A DNA stretch of 64,000 nt from Malus domestica (lineage: Eukaryota > Streptophyta > Magnoliopsida > Rosales > Rosaceae), in contig NC_091667.1 in assembly GCF_042453785.1 (NCBI RefSeq), positions 35,766,001-35,830,000 of the forward strand, written 5' to 3'. Under the pieces are notes generated by a model. It saw only the letters and a list, made by a program, of their open reading frames with translations. It did not search any database and was not told the DNA's origin. How positions within the stretch are numbered: position 1 is the first letter of the stretch; every line of letters starts with the position of its first letter. Positions 35,288 to 47,552 of the stretch are shown here, one piece after another. A program made the translations under genes and the position numbers.

Positions 35288-35968
35288 TTAGACATGTCTT
35301 CCCCGAAAGACTGGATGGTCTTTGAGTTTCCAGCCCCAGGCTGAGGCAGTGAGCAACTTCAGACGAAATGGATTCCTGCACATCCCCACTGCCAACCAAA
35401 GCTCGCCGACCCTACCATGAGAGAGACCAGAAATGGCAGACAACAATTCAATCATTCTGACCGGCGAGCACGATGGAATGGTGGAGTTCCCCACCATCTT
35501 TTCCCCAAACGAATTCCAGCCACCAGCCCTTGAATCCCTATCCATCATCTTGGAGAACAAAGATGTTCTACAAGGCCCACAGGCACCTGAATTATATAGA
35601 TATAATATCTCATTGGCTCTCCCTTAACAAATGACTTCACATCTAAAATTTGAGAACCGGCAGACCAAAAACATCCCACATTGGTTATAATTATACTATC
35701 TGGACAAGCTAACCTCGGCCACTGGCTGATTCCGGATTGGATTACATCACAACCATGGAATTTCAGCCACCTGTCAGGACATAAAATGGTCACCGTCACT
35801 TCGGAAATCTGACAAGGGGCCCATCGGAGAACCAAATTCTCAAGGTCGTCGATCGTGCACATGCCTGCTAGAGTTGTCAACCTGACCCTGCTGTGGTCAT
35901 TGATGCTGCCAAAGGTAATGTCACTCATCAATCCATTAGATTTGCATCCAGTAATGAACCAAAGCAGG
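35288..35968 (-). pseudogene. Coding remnant of unknown family downstream of the WD40 gene
   Basis: Two open stretches on the minus strand read like real protein. The first (35968-35640) contains SRVRLTTLAGMCTIDDLENL, then RWAPCQISEVTVTILCPDRW, and SIIITNVGCFWSAGSQILDV. The second (about 35590-35288) contains CRTSLFSKMMDRDSRAGGWN, MVGNSTIPSCSPVRMIELLS and ends WKLKDHPVFRGRHV. They could be two exons: an acceptor TTCAG stands before GTGCCTGTGGGCC, but the expected donor reads GA instead of GT (AAGG|GAGAGCC), and the gap is only ~50 bp. A stop lies just upstream and no start is seen. It may be a decayed gene, a 3' part of an unrecognised multi-exon gene, or UTR. No function is assigned. Confidence 0.5.
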
Positions 35969-36049
35969 CACTACGCGATAAGTTTACTGCAGAGGGGATA
36001 GCTACAACTCTATGAAAACCATGCCAAAGAGTCAAAGACCACAATAGTA

Positions 36050-39019
36050 TCAAACGGTTACTGGTAAACCATAATTGTGGAATGATCTGATCCGTCCATC
36101 CCATCCTGCAGTAACAATAACCATACCCCATGCATGTGAACTGGATGTGTTCTGGCAAGAAGTTTTAAGAAACTTGTACTCGGATTTGTGCATAGTAGAT
36201 TGCTTTGCCAGTGGGCTCGAAGTTGGAAGCTTCTCCTCTGGCCAAGTCGCAGATCCCTTGGGAATAGACTGAAGGAAAGAATCTTGGCTGAGAGAAAAAC
36301 ACGCAGGTGAGGAAAAAGGAAGTCTCTCCGGTAAATTCTCATCGACAGCCTGAAATTGCCTCTCATTTTCTACGGTCCCACATTTAAATCCAGACCAAGG
36401 TATTGCCACAGAAACATTCGTGGAAAAGCGCTCACAAGATCTTATCTTTTTTGCTTGAGAGAGAACTCGTTCTTCATGATTATTGCAGTTCCATACATAT
36501 ACACTAGAATCCTCATTAACCGAGACTATATGTTTCCCATCTGAAGTGATAGTAGCAGATGTCTGGTTTCCTGCATTTCGTTGTCCTGAAAGAGACGAGA
36601 GACAAGGTTTAGAAAAGAGACAACAACAACAACAACAACAACAACAAAGCCTTTTCCCACTAGAAAATCAGTGATATGCACAATGAACTGCCTCTAGAAA
36701 ATCAGAGTGGTGGAAACCAATAAAAAAAGAAACAATTACAACTAAAAGTACCAAGTTATGCAACTACCAGCATACTTGCCGACCACAGATAGACCATGAA
36801 GAATTCTGACTTTTGAATCGGCACAAGTGACCATCACTTTGCTAGAGTCTTGTGGGAAAAACTGTATAAAATAACAAAAATTACTGAACTTCAGATCCCC
36901 TATTGAATAGGTAAAGTGATGTGTAAACAAAACAGAAAACAAAGCAGTCAGTAAGTAACTACCTGGAAGCCTGTAATCTTTCTGCACGGGGACTTCTTTT
37001 TACTTTGCAAGCATAATTGAGCATCCAATTGCAAATGATTATCTGTTCCAAGATACACATAACTACTTCATCAGTACAAACTCAAAATTGAAACGTCACA
37101 TTAGTTATGATAAAATTAATAAACCAGCGTCATAAACTCAAAGTGAGCAGGGGCATCTACTCAGTTTCTAGGCAAAGGACGTGAATAAAACGGAGGAGGG
37201 TGAGGAATGCAGGTCTAGAGTGTCAAAGCATACCTGATATATTATAAAAGCGGCAACTGCCTGTCATTGAGCCAACAATTCCTCCCTGCACAAGAAATCA
37301 ACGGTGTTTGAATAAGCATTACTTCATATGTGAGGATACATATACATTTCTACATAATTGAAGGGCAAGAAAATCACCAAACCTGCCCATCAGGGCGATA
37401 GCACACCGCAGTAACTATATCTCTTATATCACTCCAATCAACAACTTGGCAGCAAGAAATTCCCCAAATACGTACTTTGCCATCTATTGAACCACTGATG
37501 AAGTAATTCTCATCCACTGGATTAAATTGAACACTGGTCACTGCATTATCAATAATAAACGAAAAATGGTAAGAGGTCAATCCAATACATTATAAGATAA
37601 GAGACCAGGATCTTCCTGTATTATATAATCATAGACAATAGACAGAAGCTCACCATAATTACTATGGGAAAAGACTTTGAGGCAACTACCGCATCCCACT
37701 TGCCAAAGACGAACAGTTTTGTCAACCGAAGATGACAGAAGATACTGCATTCAGAACAAATTAAAACAAAACAAGTTAAACATTCTGCCATGTATCAGTA
37801 AATGATAAATATTTTCCAGATTACTAGAAACTTAACTGCAATAAAAATAATCACTTACATTACTCCTTGACCAAGAGAGATCCAAGATATCACCACCATG
37901 CCCGTGAAATTCATGCAACGGTTTCTCCAATATCCGGAAGACTTTTGGGGGGAAAATAACACAAGCTGAATCTGATGTTTTCCTAAGGCTACTTGATTTG
38001 CCTATTGTATCCTTTTCCGAAAATAGTGGATTTAGTTCAGAGAGATGATTCACTGTGAAGTAAATGCAGGATGGATCTATTTCCGGAATGTCATGTTCAT
38101 TAGATCTCTCATCCTCCACCACTTGCCAGACACGCACAATCCCATCTTCACCAGCACTTGCCAAGTATTGTCCATCAGGACTGAATTTCATTGCCAAAAT
38201 TGCGCCCTCATGTGCCTGGATATCTTGCCCCATGTAAAGTGCTGAAAGTTCCTTCAACCGCTTCCCGCACTGGCGAACCTTAACTCTTTGCGCCCTGAAC
38301 CCCATGATTGCAGCATTGTCATCGTGTGCCAATTCATCACCCTCCCCTTGTCTATCAACAAGGCATGCGATGGACCGCAACCTACTCAACCACCCCTTCT
38401 TAGCTCTCTTCAGTATCCCAGCTCTATTGCTTGCCTCCTCCATTCGATTATCCGTCAATTGTAGAGACAATGAAGATGAAGAACAAGAATTGCGCTCGGA
38501 CTCTTCGGTCACTTCTTGACCTTCTAGTACCTTCCCATCCAGCCTCACTTCATCTACATTACACTCCAATGGCTTCCCTAAATTCCCATCTCTACATGCA
38601 GAATCATCCTTCCAATCCAACTCAATTGAGGAATAAATGGAGTAGTCATTACGCCGACATGACACAAATGACCGACTTAAACAATACTCATCCTCAACAC
38701 ATGAGGTGGTTCTCAACACAGCCCCACTACTCTCTCTAACTCTCTCAACCTCCCCTGCTACATCACTTGCTATTTCCACTGAAGTCTCTCGATCCGTACT
38801 CAGTCCCATCCACTCCAGAAACTTAACCCGCCGCTCCTTCACACTTCCCGGGGTTCTATTCCACACATCATACGGACAACCAGCTGGAACCCAATTGGTG
38901 AAGGAAGAATTGGAATCAAATATCTCAACGGTTTCAGACCCTGCATCGGATGTTGATGCAATTTCCTCTTGTGCATCAAAAAATCCACAATCTTCTTCCT
39001 CTTCACTAAAGCTACCCAT
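36050..39019 (-). CDS. WD40-repeat protein, WDR44-like
   Basis: Seven exons are read: 39019-37859, 37744-37654, 37540-37383, 37285-37234, 37042-36963, 36861-36768 and 36585-36050, all GT-AG; 723 aa. The first ~260 residues are acidic, Ser-rich and low-similarity ([20 protein letters not shown]), with the conserved [16 protein letters not shown] repeats start near residue 265 ([31 protein letters not shown]), continue with [40 protein letters not shown] and [20 protein letters not shown], and close near the C-terminus ([18 protein letters not shown]) after a long insertion. Plant members are annotated as WDR44-like by similarity to the animal Rab11-binding protein; their role in plants is not established. 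The 5' flank carries a TCGC repeat. From memory the Arabidopsis match is AT5G53500. Confidence 0.93.
36621..36647. repeat. (CAA)n microsatellite in an intron of the WD40 gene
   Basis: Nine CAA units in the intron between exons 6 and 7. Confidence 0.9.
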
Positions 39020-39900
39020 TATTCTTTGAGTTCAACCCATCAGATTCCCCATCAAGAAACCAGCATTATAACGCCAGGCAACGTGCCAAAATCCAATCCC
39101 CCTCCACACAAGCAACCCAATGGAGTAAGGGTAACTACACAAAATTCAAATATAAAAAACACAATTAACACAGAAACCAAGAGCAGTTCAACACAAAATA
39201 CTTGTTAAATTAAACAAAAATGGTAATTAAAGCAATAAAACAAAAACCAAGAGATCCAACATGGATCCCAATCCACACCCATTGAACCTGGTCTTCCACT
39301 ACAATATATAAAAAAATCACAATAAAATATGCACAAAAACCCCAAATAAAAAATAAAAACAACACAAATTATAAATAAAAAAAGAGCACTTTTGAGCACA
39401 GAGAAAACCCATTTGCAGAATTTGATGTTCATATGATTACAAATTTACAATCCAATAAACGAGCCAGAAAAAGGAAATTAGATACTGGATTAAGCAAAAG
39501 CGTGAAATTTGATTACATGGGTTTGGCTCTATGAGATTGGTATGCAACTGGGGAGGGCATAGATCGAAGCAACCATGTGTAAATTTTGGAGCTTTCGGTT
39601 ACTCGCTCGCTCGCTCGCTCGCTCTCTCGAGGAAGCAATGAAGCACGCTCTCTGCACAAAAATGAGAAACAAAAAATAATAAGGAAATAAAGTATTTATT
39701 TTAGTAAATTAAAAAGAAAAAAAAAGGAAGAGAAATAGGCAGGGGCAAAACAGGAAAACGGACGATTATTCTTGATATTCACGATCGATGGCCCGAGAAG
39801 CGAGATTTCGAGAGTAGAAGGATGTGCTTCTGCCTTCTGCTTGTGTTTTGTGTTTATGTGTTTTGTGTTTATGTTTTTGCTTTCTCTCTCTCTCTAGACT
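39020..39900. other. WD40 gene 5' region
   Basis: Holds the likely 5' UTR and promoter of the WD40 gene. A (TCGC)5 run lies at about 39602-39625, just upstream of CTCTCTCGAGG, and CT-rich stretches occur near 39880-39915. An intron in the 5' UTR is possible but not certain. Confidence 0.45.
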
Positions 39901-42900
39901 CCGTTCTCTCTCTAGAAAATAAATGGTAATTTCACTTTTTTTCCCTTTTTTTTCACTCCAATCAAATTAAATGTGTCGATTACTTTTTTCTTTGTGTGTT
40001 AAATTGCCAAAAAGAGAACTAACAAACTTGGTATAAAAAATAATTATAACCAAAATAAGAGTGGAGCTTTTGCGATGCTTCTAGGCTTCTAGCTAGGGAG
40101 AGTAAAACAAAATGGATCAAGTATAAATAGTTTGTTTACGTAGGTGAATATATCAGTTGATCAAACCAGCGTGCTCGCAGCAGTATGTTACGTTATCAAA
40201 ATTTCAACAATATTTTTTCCTGATTAAATCAAAATATAGCGTGCTCGCGACATTATATGTCTTGATTTGAATTTCTTTCGTGGTTAAGAATATAACGTCA
40301 TGCTATCAAAACAGAAACAAATTTTTATTTCTTAATTAAACAAATGAAATATGAAACATGACATTTATCGTAGAAAAATAAATGCTCTCGCTATTAATAT
40401 TACAATCATACACTAACACTACATGGCTCGAACACCAAGGTTAAAATAGTCCATCAAATCCCTTTATGGCAATGAAATATTTTTTTTTTAATTTATTAAC
40501 ATGCACAATTTTAAATTAAAGTTCATTAATAAATATTTGATATTGAAAAACATGCGCAACCAAACATTATTTTATGATTTGCAACCCTATGATCTTTTTA
40601 TATGTTAAATTTTATGCTCTGAAATCTAAATACAAATGAATAAGTTTTTAATTTTAATTATTCAGATACGTGCATTTGTGATTGATTTTTCAACCGGACT
40701 TGTTGCCTTTTTTTTTCCGCAACTAAACATGACTCTTTTAAGCACGTCTTTTTATTTTCTATAGTTTAATTTAATCTTACAAAATATTTGCTGAATAATC
40801 AAACGACTCTCAACCCTTTTTATGAGCATTGATATTGATACGATTTTATGCAGAACTTTTGCCATTTATCGTGGAGGAACCAAATATTGTCACTTTCAAC
40901 CCTCTTTACCCCGAAATATTTTGCTTTTGATTCTCTTTTATAAAATCAAAATGCGATTAGATTGACTTGATTTTAATGGGTTTTTTTGTTTGGGAAAGAG
41001 AAGGGGGGGGGGGGGAGGACGAGTGTTTCTTTTTTTTAGTAATTATATAATTGTAGCATATATATTAGGTGGGTGTGGTGGCATGAATTTGGTAGGTCAC
41101 TTTCCACTCCAAGCGGTGGTCAATGCCAAAATTTGTTGACTTGGAATTCCAATTTAGAATAATTGGATGACTTTACTTTATTAAAAAAGCAAAATATATA
41201 AAAATGTGAAATATTAAATATCGAATGGGAAAAGTTGACCATCTAATGAAAGATTGCATGTTATGTTGTAGTTTTTAGTAAAATCATTCCCATATAGCCA
41301 TATATAAAATTTTGGGTTAGGGTTTAGACCTAAATCGAGATTATATACTAATGCTAGATTTTTGTTTTGTTTTAAAATGCTAGTTGAAAGTCAAATCATG
41401 TTTAACAACAAAAGCATAGGAACAAATGTAAATCTAAATCTAAATTGTAAATTATACATATACTAAAACTCAATTCAAAATAAATTAACAGTAAAATGGC
41501 TAAAATGCCCTGGGTTTCTTTCCTATTCCCGCTCTCTCGCCTCGTTTTCCCTAATTGTTAGGTTAGATGGTCAAGTAATGAATAAGCTCTCTTTGTAAGA
41601 AACTGACTACAATACTTACAAGTATTTAACTACAACCATTATTTAACGTAATTTATGTGAATATAAATATTTAATACATGTAAGTGCAGTAACTAAATCT
41701 CTGTTTGTAATGAAATCCGTCAATAAAAATTAGAGTAGAGGATACCACTTTGTCAAAAGAAAAAACAATCAAGCTTTCCCACAGAGCCATATATAATTTA
41801 GTGGCAGATCAATGTCACACAACATTGATATTTGTTACCCACCCATTTGCCTAACTCAAATTTACTTTATCTTTTAGTCTATATTTCAAGGTGAAATTAC
41901 CATTTCACCATAGCAGGGCATGGGCAATGCTTATGATGCCTCCAGCCATATAGCCAAACCGGCCCAGACTGACAGTTCAAACTGGGATATCCTGGAGGAT
42001 GTCACCTGTGAGAATAGGGCATGGGTTATGCATGGGTTCCATGCAATGCGTCCAACGAATTCAATGATTCTGTCTCTGCGGATTTTCATCGATTTCATGT
42101 GATTACAATAGTAATTATTCGGATTTAATTACAGAGTAGGATTATCTCGTCTCCAAATTCTTTTCTTTTACTGTAACTTCCTATTTGAACGGTCACGATG
42201 AATCTACGTCAACATCTTCTATCGACTTCTTTATAAATAGAAAAAAAAGACAAATAGACAAGTGAGAGAGAGGAGGGAGAGAAGGGGAGACGATTTGGAG
42301 ATGAGAGAATTCTCCGATAATTACTGTATAAAAAAATTAAATGAAAACATGTACATTTAGGAAAATGATTTATTCTTTATTGCATGCACGTTCTGAGATT
42401 ATGTAAATTGGTTCCAATTGATTACTGCAGATTTGCAGTGTACAGCATGATCATTTAAAAAGGAAAAAGAAATAGGATTAGTACTAATTAGGTGGCTTTG
42501 CATTAGGTTTATGTCACCATTAAGGCCATACAAACTCTTAAAAGTCCAAAAAGTAAAAGTCGGTTTGTTTCCGCTAAACCGGGCAGTTTACTTAAAAAAC
42601 GATTTCATGTGTTTCAGTTTCTGGCTAAACAAACCCTGGTAGTAGTCGGCAGGTAGCTCAGCCTTTTGATTTCTTTCTTAAACTCCTTGATCATATCCTA
42701 ATTAATGTGCAAGAGAAGAGGTTTGTTTTATAAATTAACCTGCAAAGTAAACGAGTAGAATTAACGGATTGAGATTCATTCTGGTTCTCTATATTCGGAG
42801 CGGCGAGTAGAAAAATTCAAATCATTTATTTTCAATTTTATTGGCCTACTTCACAAATATAAACAAACTTGAATGACATGAATCTCTTTTTCTCTCTCTT

Positions 42901-43720
42901 GAACAGTTCAAATCTCTCTATCAGCGAGCTCCAGATAAATAGATACAAAGGGGACTAAATTAGTTGTTCTTAATCATATGTAACCATTAAAAAATAAAGA
43001 ATACTGTCTTGACTAGTTATAAATTAACAAAACCTAAGGTCTCAATTTCAATTTTTTCGAAAGACGAATTTGAATTAAATTATTATGACTACTTAATTGT
43101 GAAATTGACACTTCCTCACTTTTTAGAATAGATAAAATCGAATGTATTAAAAAAATATATATAAATGTTCATTCTTTTCTTTGATGGTGATTTGTAAAAG
43201 TCACACTAGACACTCTTGTTTTTATGCATAATAAAGTGAAACATTTACACTTATGATTTACCTTTAGCTTCCACGACTTTAATTGGTGCCAATTGAGCAA
43301 CATCCCCTTTCATCTTTTTGGATTAAAGTTTAGGGTATAAAATTACCATTATATCATACTGGTGATTTGTATAGGGAAATAATTTTCACACACCATTTTT
43401 AATGTCTTACACACTCATCATTCTTTTTATTTATTAAATTAAATAAATAAAACGAAATTTACGATCGTGATTAAACAAAGATATGTGAGAGGCTAAATAC
43501 GACATGTGTTTGCATATATATATACACACACACACACACATCTTATCAACATTGATCATGCAATTGGGGACTTGTTAATTATATAGTTTAATCTTTCTTG
43601 ATGCGAGGATCAAGAAAAGGGTACTTAAACGTTCATGAATTAGAGTTGATCATACCAAGCAATATGCATCATGCATGAGCAAATATTTGCCTCGACATGA
43701 CGCTATATATAATGGAAAGG
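39901..43720. other. Gene-free AT-rich stretch
   Basis: No gene is recognised. Noted inside: a run of 12 G near 41005; a half copy of the GGTCACGGTTAAG-type MITE near 42165-42310 (TGAACGGTCACGATGAATCT, then GTCAACATCTTCTATC) that lacks its second arm; and CACACACACA near 43530. Confidence 0.45.
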
Positions 43721-43722
43721 GC

Positions 43723-43900
43723 TCCGGATCCCTTTCACCAAATTCATCCAATCAATCAATTCAGACCCTTAAAATTTGATTTAACGGCTATAAACAGGGG
43801 ACCCTTTAAAAACTATAATAATTTTAACCTCTGAATCAAATTTCAAGCTCCTGAATTAGATGATTTGGTGAATTTAGTAGAAAGGATTCATTTCCATATA
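43723..43900. repeat. Foldback MITE, TTATAATAACTTT family, copy
   Basis: Left CTCCGGATCCCTTTCACCAA and right TTTGGTGAATTTAGTAGAAA, GGATTC are inverted; the core has AAAACTATAATAATTTTAAC and AAATTTGATTTAACGGCT. Confidence 0.72.
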
Positions 43901-46288
43901 TAATATGTATTATCCTAAACTATGATTGAGAATAAGCATAAATTCATCAAATTAAAGTGTTTAATTTATATTCCAAAACATTCCTCCTCGCATATATGCA
44001 GGGCATATGCATACGGCAAATTTGCTGTTCATGCCTTGGTATGTGACAGTATGCGTCTGCCATCACATGCATGGAACCAAACAAAATGCCACGTGGCATG
44101 CAATGCACGTATCAAAAGTTGGTGCACCAACAAATAATACGACAATCGAAATACTTAGGGTTTCATCAATGGGTAGCCAACATTACAACTCCAATTGGTT
44201 AGCTAGCCTGCAATTTTATGAGTTGTAACATGTAAACTTGTAAATGCAAGAGCCATAGAAGAGGTACATTACTTGAACGTAGCCGATCGATACACTCTAC
44301 TCTTTGGGGAGCAGGATACATATATAGCATAGTACTATCGTAGTGTTCGTACACTGACCAAGTATGGACCACGTTATCAATAGTTTCATGTTTTTGCCCT
44401 TGTTTGGCTCTATATAATGTAGTAGGATTCTCTACTCTCTTATTCTCATCCGCTTCTATCATTTCCTCTCACGCATTGTTTTTTGTCTTATTATCTTTAT
44501 AAAAAAATCGATATAAAATGTTGACATGACTTAACCATGATCGTTCAAATAGAAGGAGATGAAAGGGTAGAGAGATTAGGAGGGTAGAGAATCATACTCC
44601 ATATAATGGGTGTTATATAAATGATACATGGTTAGAAAAATTCGAGTCTTTTATCAACCTTGTATCTAAATAGTGAAGCGGAATCCCTCTTATTAAGAAT
44701 GAACTTGTATGTATAATATATATTTTAAATTTGATACATGCATGGTATTGGGGTCTGCCTGTTTGCTTAAGCAGCAAATTAATCCTTAATTTCCATCGAG
44801 AAAGATCCCCATGGCCACCAAGATTTAATTCTCGTATTTTAGTCCATGGGTTTGCATGGCTGTTTGTTCTTGTGATTCTCTTAACGGTTGACCCATACCT
44901 TGATTTTTTTTATTATTATTTTGGTAAACTGTTTAATTAAAACTTTCGCATTGCATGCATGGATCAATATTTGGAGGGAACTTGTCAATCTCTCCGGCTG
45001 GGTGCGTGTACGTACTTAACGATAGAATTTTCAATGTGCTGATAACACAGTTTGGTACACGAAGTGTAAAAATACACTTAATTAAAAACTTGAGAATTTT
45101 TGTTCTCACTTTATTGTAAATCTCGATATATTGATCGTGTTTCTGACACACTAAAACCTTTTGTACTTATCATTGGAAAGGCCTCCTCTTTCCTCTCTTC
45201 TAGCTAGCTAGCTAGCCTAGCTTGCCACATGCATGGTGCCTTGTATTACTCCAGGAATTGGCTGCCGACATTGATCTAAATATAATATAATTGTGTATTT
45301 GGTTTGTTGGTAGAGAAAATTATGTATGTAATAATTATCTCTACAAGTGTACATGTATAGTTTTATGTTTCTTTTCTCCTTGCATCGATGCGTCCGGGCC
45401 GACAATTGATAAACTAACCTTTAAGTAATGGCTTCATACTACGTACAATCACCATTTAAATTATAGATGAGGGGTTGTGTATGTTAGCCATAACGATGTA
45501 TTTTTTTAATACTCAAGTTCGAATTAGTCTTTTTATAAATTTGAAGAATAATGTGTGTAAAATGGTATAGTGATGTGCAGACTTAGTTTTAGCTCAATTA
45601 GTTAGAATAGTGTGCTTCGTCATTTGAGTTTGAATCTTTATCCTTATAATTTAAATAAAATTAGTATTATCATATCATTTGTTTTTAAAAATGGTATAAT
45701 AAGATAAATTAAGATCAATTAAAGGTTTAGTTTTTCCTCTAATGTAATAAAATAAAGAAGCGCTAATGTGGGAACTTAAAGTATTGTGACTAATAGACGC
45801 CACGTGTATAACTTATCAAATATGACTACTTCGACTTTGACGAAATGCACATTTCGTTTAGTCAAATCCTAACGAGCTGAAGGACCACATTCTCTACGAA
45901 GGCCTTAGAAGCACACAACCAATAACTCTCTCCACACTCTTATTACTTCCTACAATGTTTTTGAATTAGGCATCGAAGACCTTTGGCTAACCCCACACCG
46001 GTGTTGGTCTAACTCCGTTTATCTCTTTTCTTTTCTATGTAAATTTTCGTCAATTCAATTTGAGGCAGAAATTTGCTCCCAAAGTTAAAATTATGCATTT
46101 TATCTACAAACTTAAGTTTCTATTGATTAATCTACCTAGATATAGAGAGATACGTCAACAATCCACTACTAAATACATCAATTTTATCTTCAACTAACCA
46201 CATGCTCAACTTAATAAGTGTGATATTTTATCACAAAAGCTCGTATAATAAGGTTATAAATTAGGGGTTTTTTTTTTTTTTTTTTTTG
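43901..46288. other. Gene-free stretch with one MITE
   Basis: The TATA-rich DNA carries no recognised gene. A tRNA-like wording (TTTTAGCTCAATTAGTTAGA ... TTGAGTTTGAATCTTTATC) near 45585-45655 may be a SINE relic. The MITE at 44405-44605 is listed separately. Confidence 0.4.
44405..44605. repeat. Foldback MITE, GGTCACGGTTAAG family, copy 2
   Basis: Outer arms AGGATTCTCTACTCTC and GGGTAGAGAATCATACTCC are inverted; the core reads AAAATGTTGACATGACTTAA, CCATGATCG, matching the arms of copy 1. Confidence 0.7.
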
Positions 46289-46487
46289 GGACATGGATCC
46301 TCTTCTGATCCAATGGTCCTAATCCACCAAGTCCAATCATCCGGGCCATTGAAATTTATTTAAACGGCTAAAGTTATTATAACTTTTAAAGTGGACTTCT
46401 GTTTGTAGCCGTTTGATTAAATTTCAACGGCCCGGATAATTGGACTTGGTGGATTAGGACCACTGGATCCAGAGATGATCCATGTCC
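46289..46487. repeat. Foldback MITE, TTATAATAACTTT family, best-preserved copy
   Basis: 199 bp. The left arm GGACATGGATCCTCTTCTGA, TCCAATGGTCCTAATCCACC and the right arm GGTGGATTAGGACCACTGGA, TCCAGAGATGATCCATGTCC are nearly perfect inverted repeats of about 60 bp. The core holds AAAGTTATTATAACTTTTAA. Confidence 0.88.
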
Positions 46488-47117
46488 TTTTACTTTTTAC
46501 TATCAAGGTTAATGCTTCATGCATCATGGATGACCTACACATGCACTAACAAAGGCAGATGCATGGATTACAACTGAACGTGATGAAAAAAGGTTGGCAT
46601 TGGTACAATGTTAGATCAAACAGTTGACTTTTGATATAAAGACACAAAAAATCTAACAATATCCATATCGAGAGAAGTATCTCGTAAAACCCTACTAATC
46701 TATGATTAAACACTTTTAGCACGAGATGCAAATTAGAGATGCACGAACCAAATTATAAGCCTTTCAAATCTTATGACTCTTATCTTTCAAGAAATGAGAA
46801 AAAAGCACGGGAAAAGTGAAGTGAAAACTACACGTCCTGCAACAAGTCACAAGTGGGATATTGTAAGATTATGATGATAAGGTATTTGATATGTTTGGGG
46901 TTGGGGTGATGACCCTGACCAGCTTGTCATATAGTTCCATGGCTATTGGTCCTTCCTTAGATACATTTGAGTAGCTAAAACTTGAGAGTTCCGAGGTGTG
47001 GCAACAAGTTGTGCTCAGGTTTAATTCGTAAATCAAATTTGATCAACTCGCAAAACGAGAGAAAATTTGTTAGTGTTAGATATGTATTTTTTGTAAAACA
47101 ATTTTCTACAATACTTA
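46488..47117. other. Intergenic, nothing recognised
   Basis: AT-rich spacer between two small transposons. No gene or RNA is seen. Confidence 0.4.
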
Positions 47118-47465
47118 GGGCTGGTTTGGTATTGCTGTGTTTTGAAAAAAAAAACTGTTTTTGCTGTGCTGTAAGAATAAGCAACTGTGAAATAAAGCAG
47201 CAGAGTGTTTGGTAAACATTTTTTGTAAAAGTGCTTTTGAAAAAAAAAAGCAGTATTATAGTGCTTGGTAAACTTTTATGTAAAACAAATGTGAAAAAAA
47301 ACCGGTTTTTCAAAGCTGGGTTTTGCAGCTTTGTGTTTTTGACTCTTTTTTACCCAAAACTGTGGGAAAAAAAAACTGAAGCTGAATGTTTACTAAACAC
47401 AAAAAAGCTCCCAACTTTTTTTGATACTCACTTTTTTCAGAATCACCTCAGTACCAAACCAGACC
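47118..47465. mobile_element. Non-autonomous PIF/Harbinger-type MITE
   Basis: Terminal repeats GGGCTGGTTTGGTATTG (left) and CAGTACCAAACCAGACC (right) are flanked by TTA on both sides (47115-47117 and 47466-47468). The interior is A/T-rich with repeated AAGTGCTTTTG / TTTGGTAAAC wording and no protein. Confidence 0.82.
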
Positions 47466-47498
47466 TTAAATTTACGAAGATAACTCAAATTCGGATAT

Positions 47499-47550
<52 letters not shown>
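47499..47550. repeat. (GA)n microsatellite
   Basis: About 25 GA units, interrupted once by GATA. Confidence 0.95.

Positions 47551-47552
<2 letters not shown>

Noticed and set aside
41920-42102. 60-aa plus-strand frame MGNAYDASSHIAKPAQ...
   Set aside because: No similarity I can recall, no codon or GC signal, and AT-rich surroundings; treated as chance.
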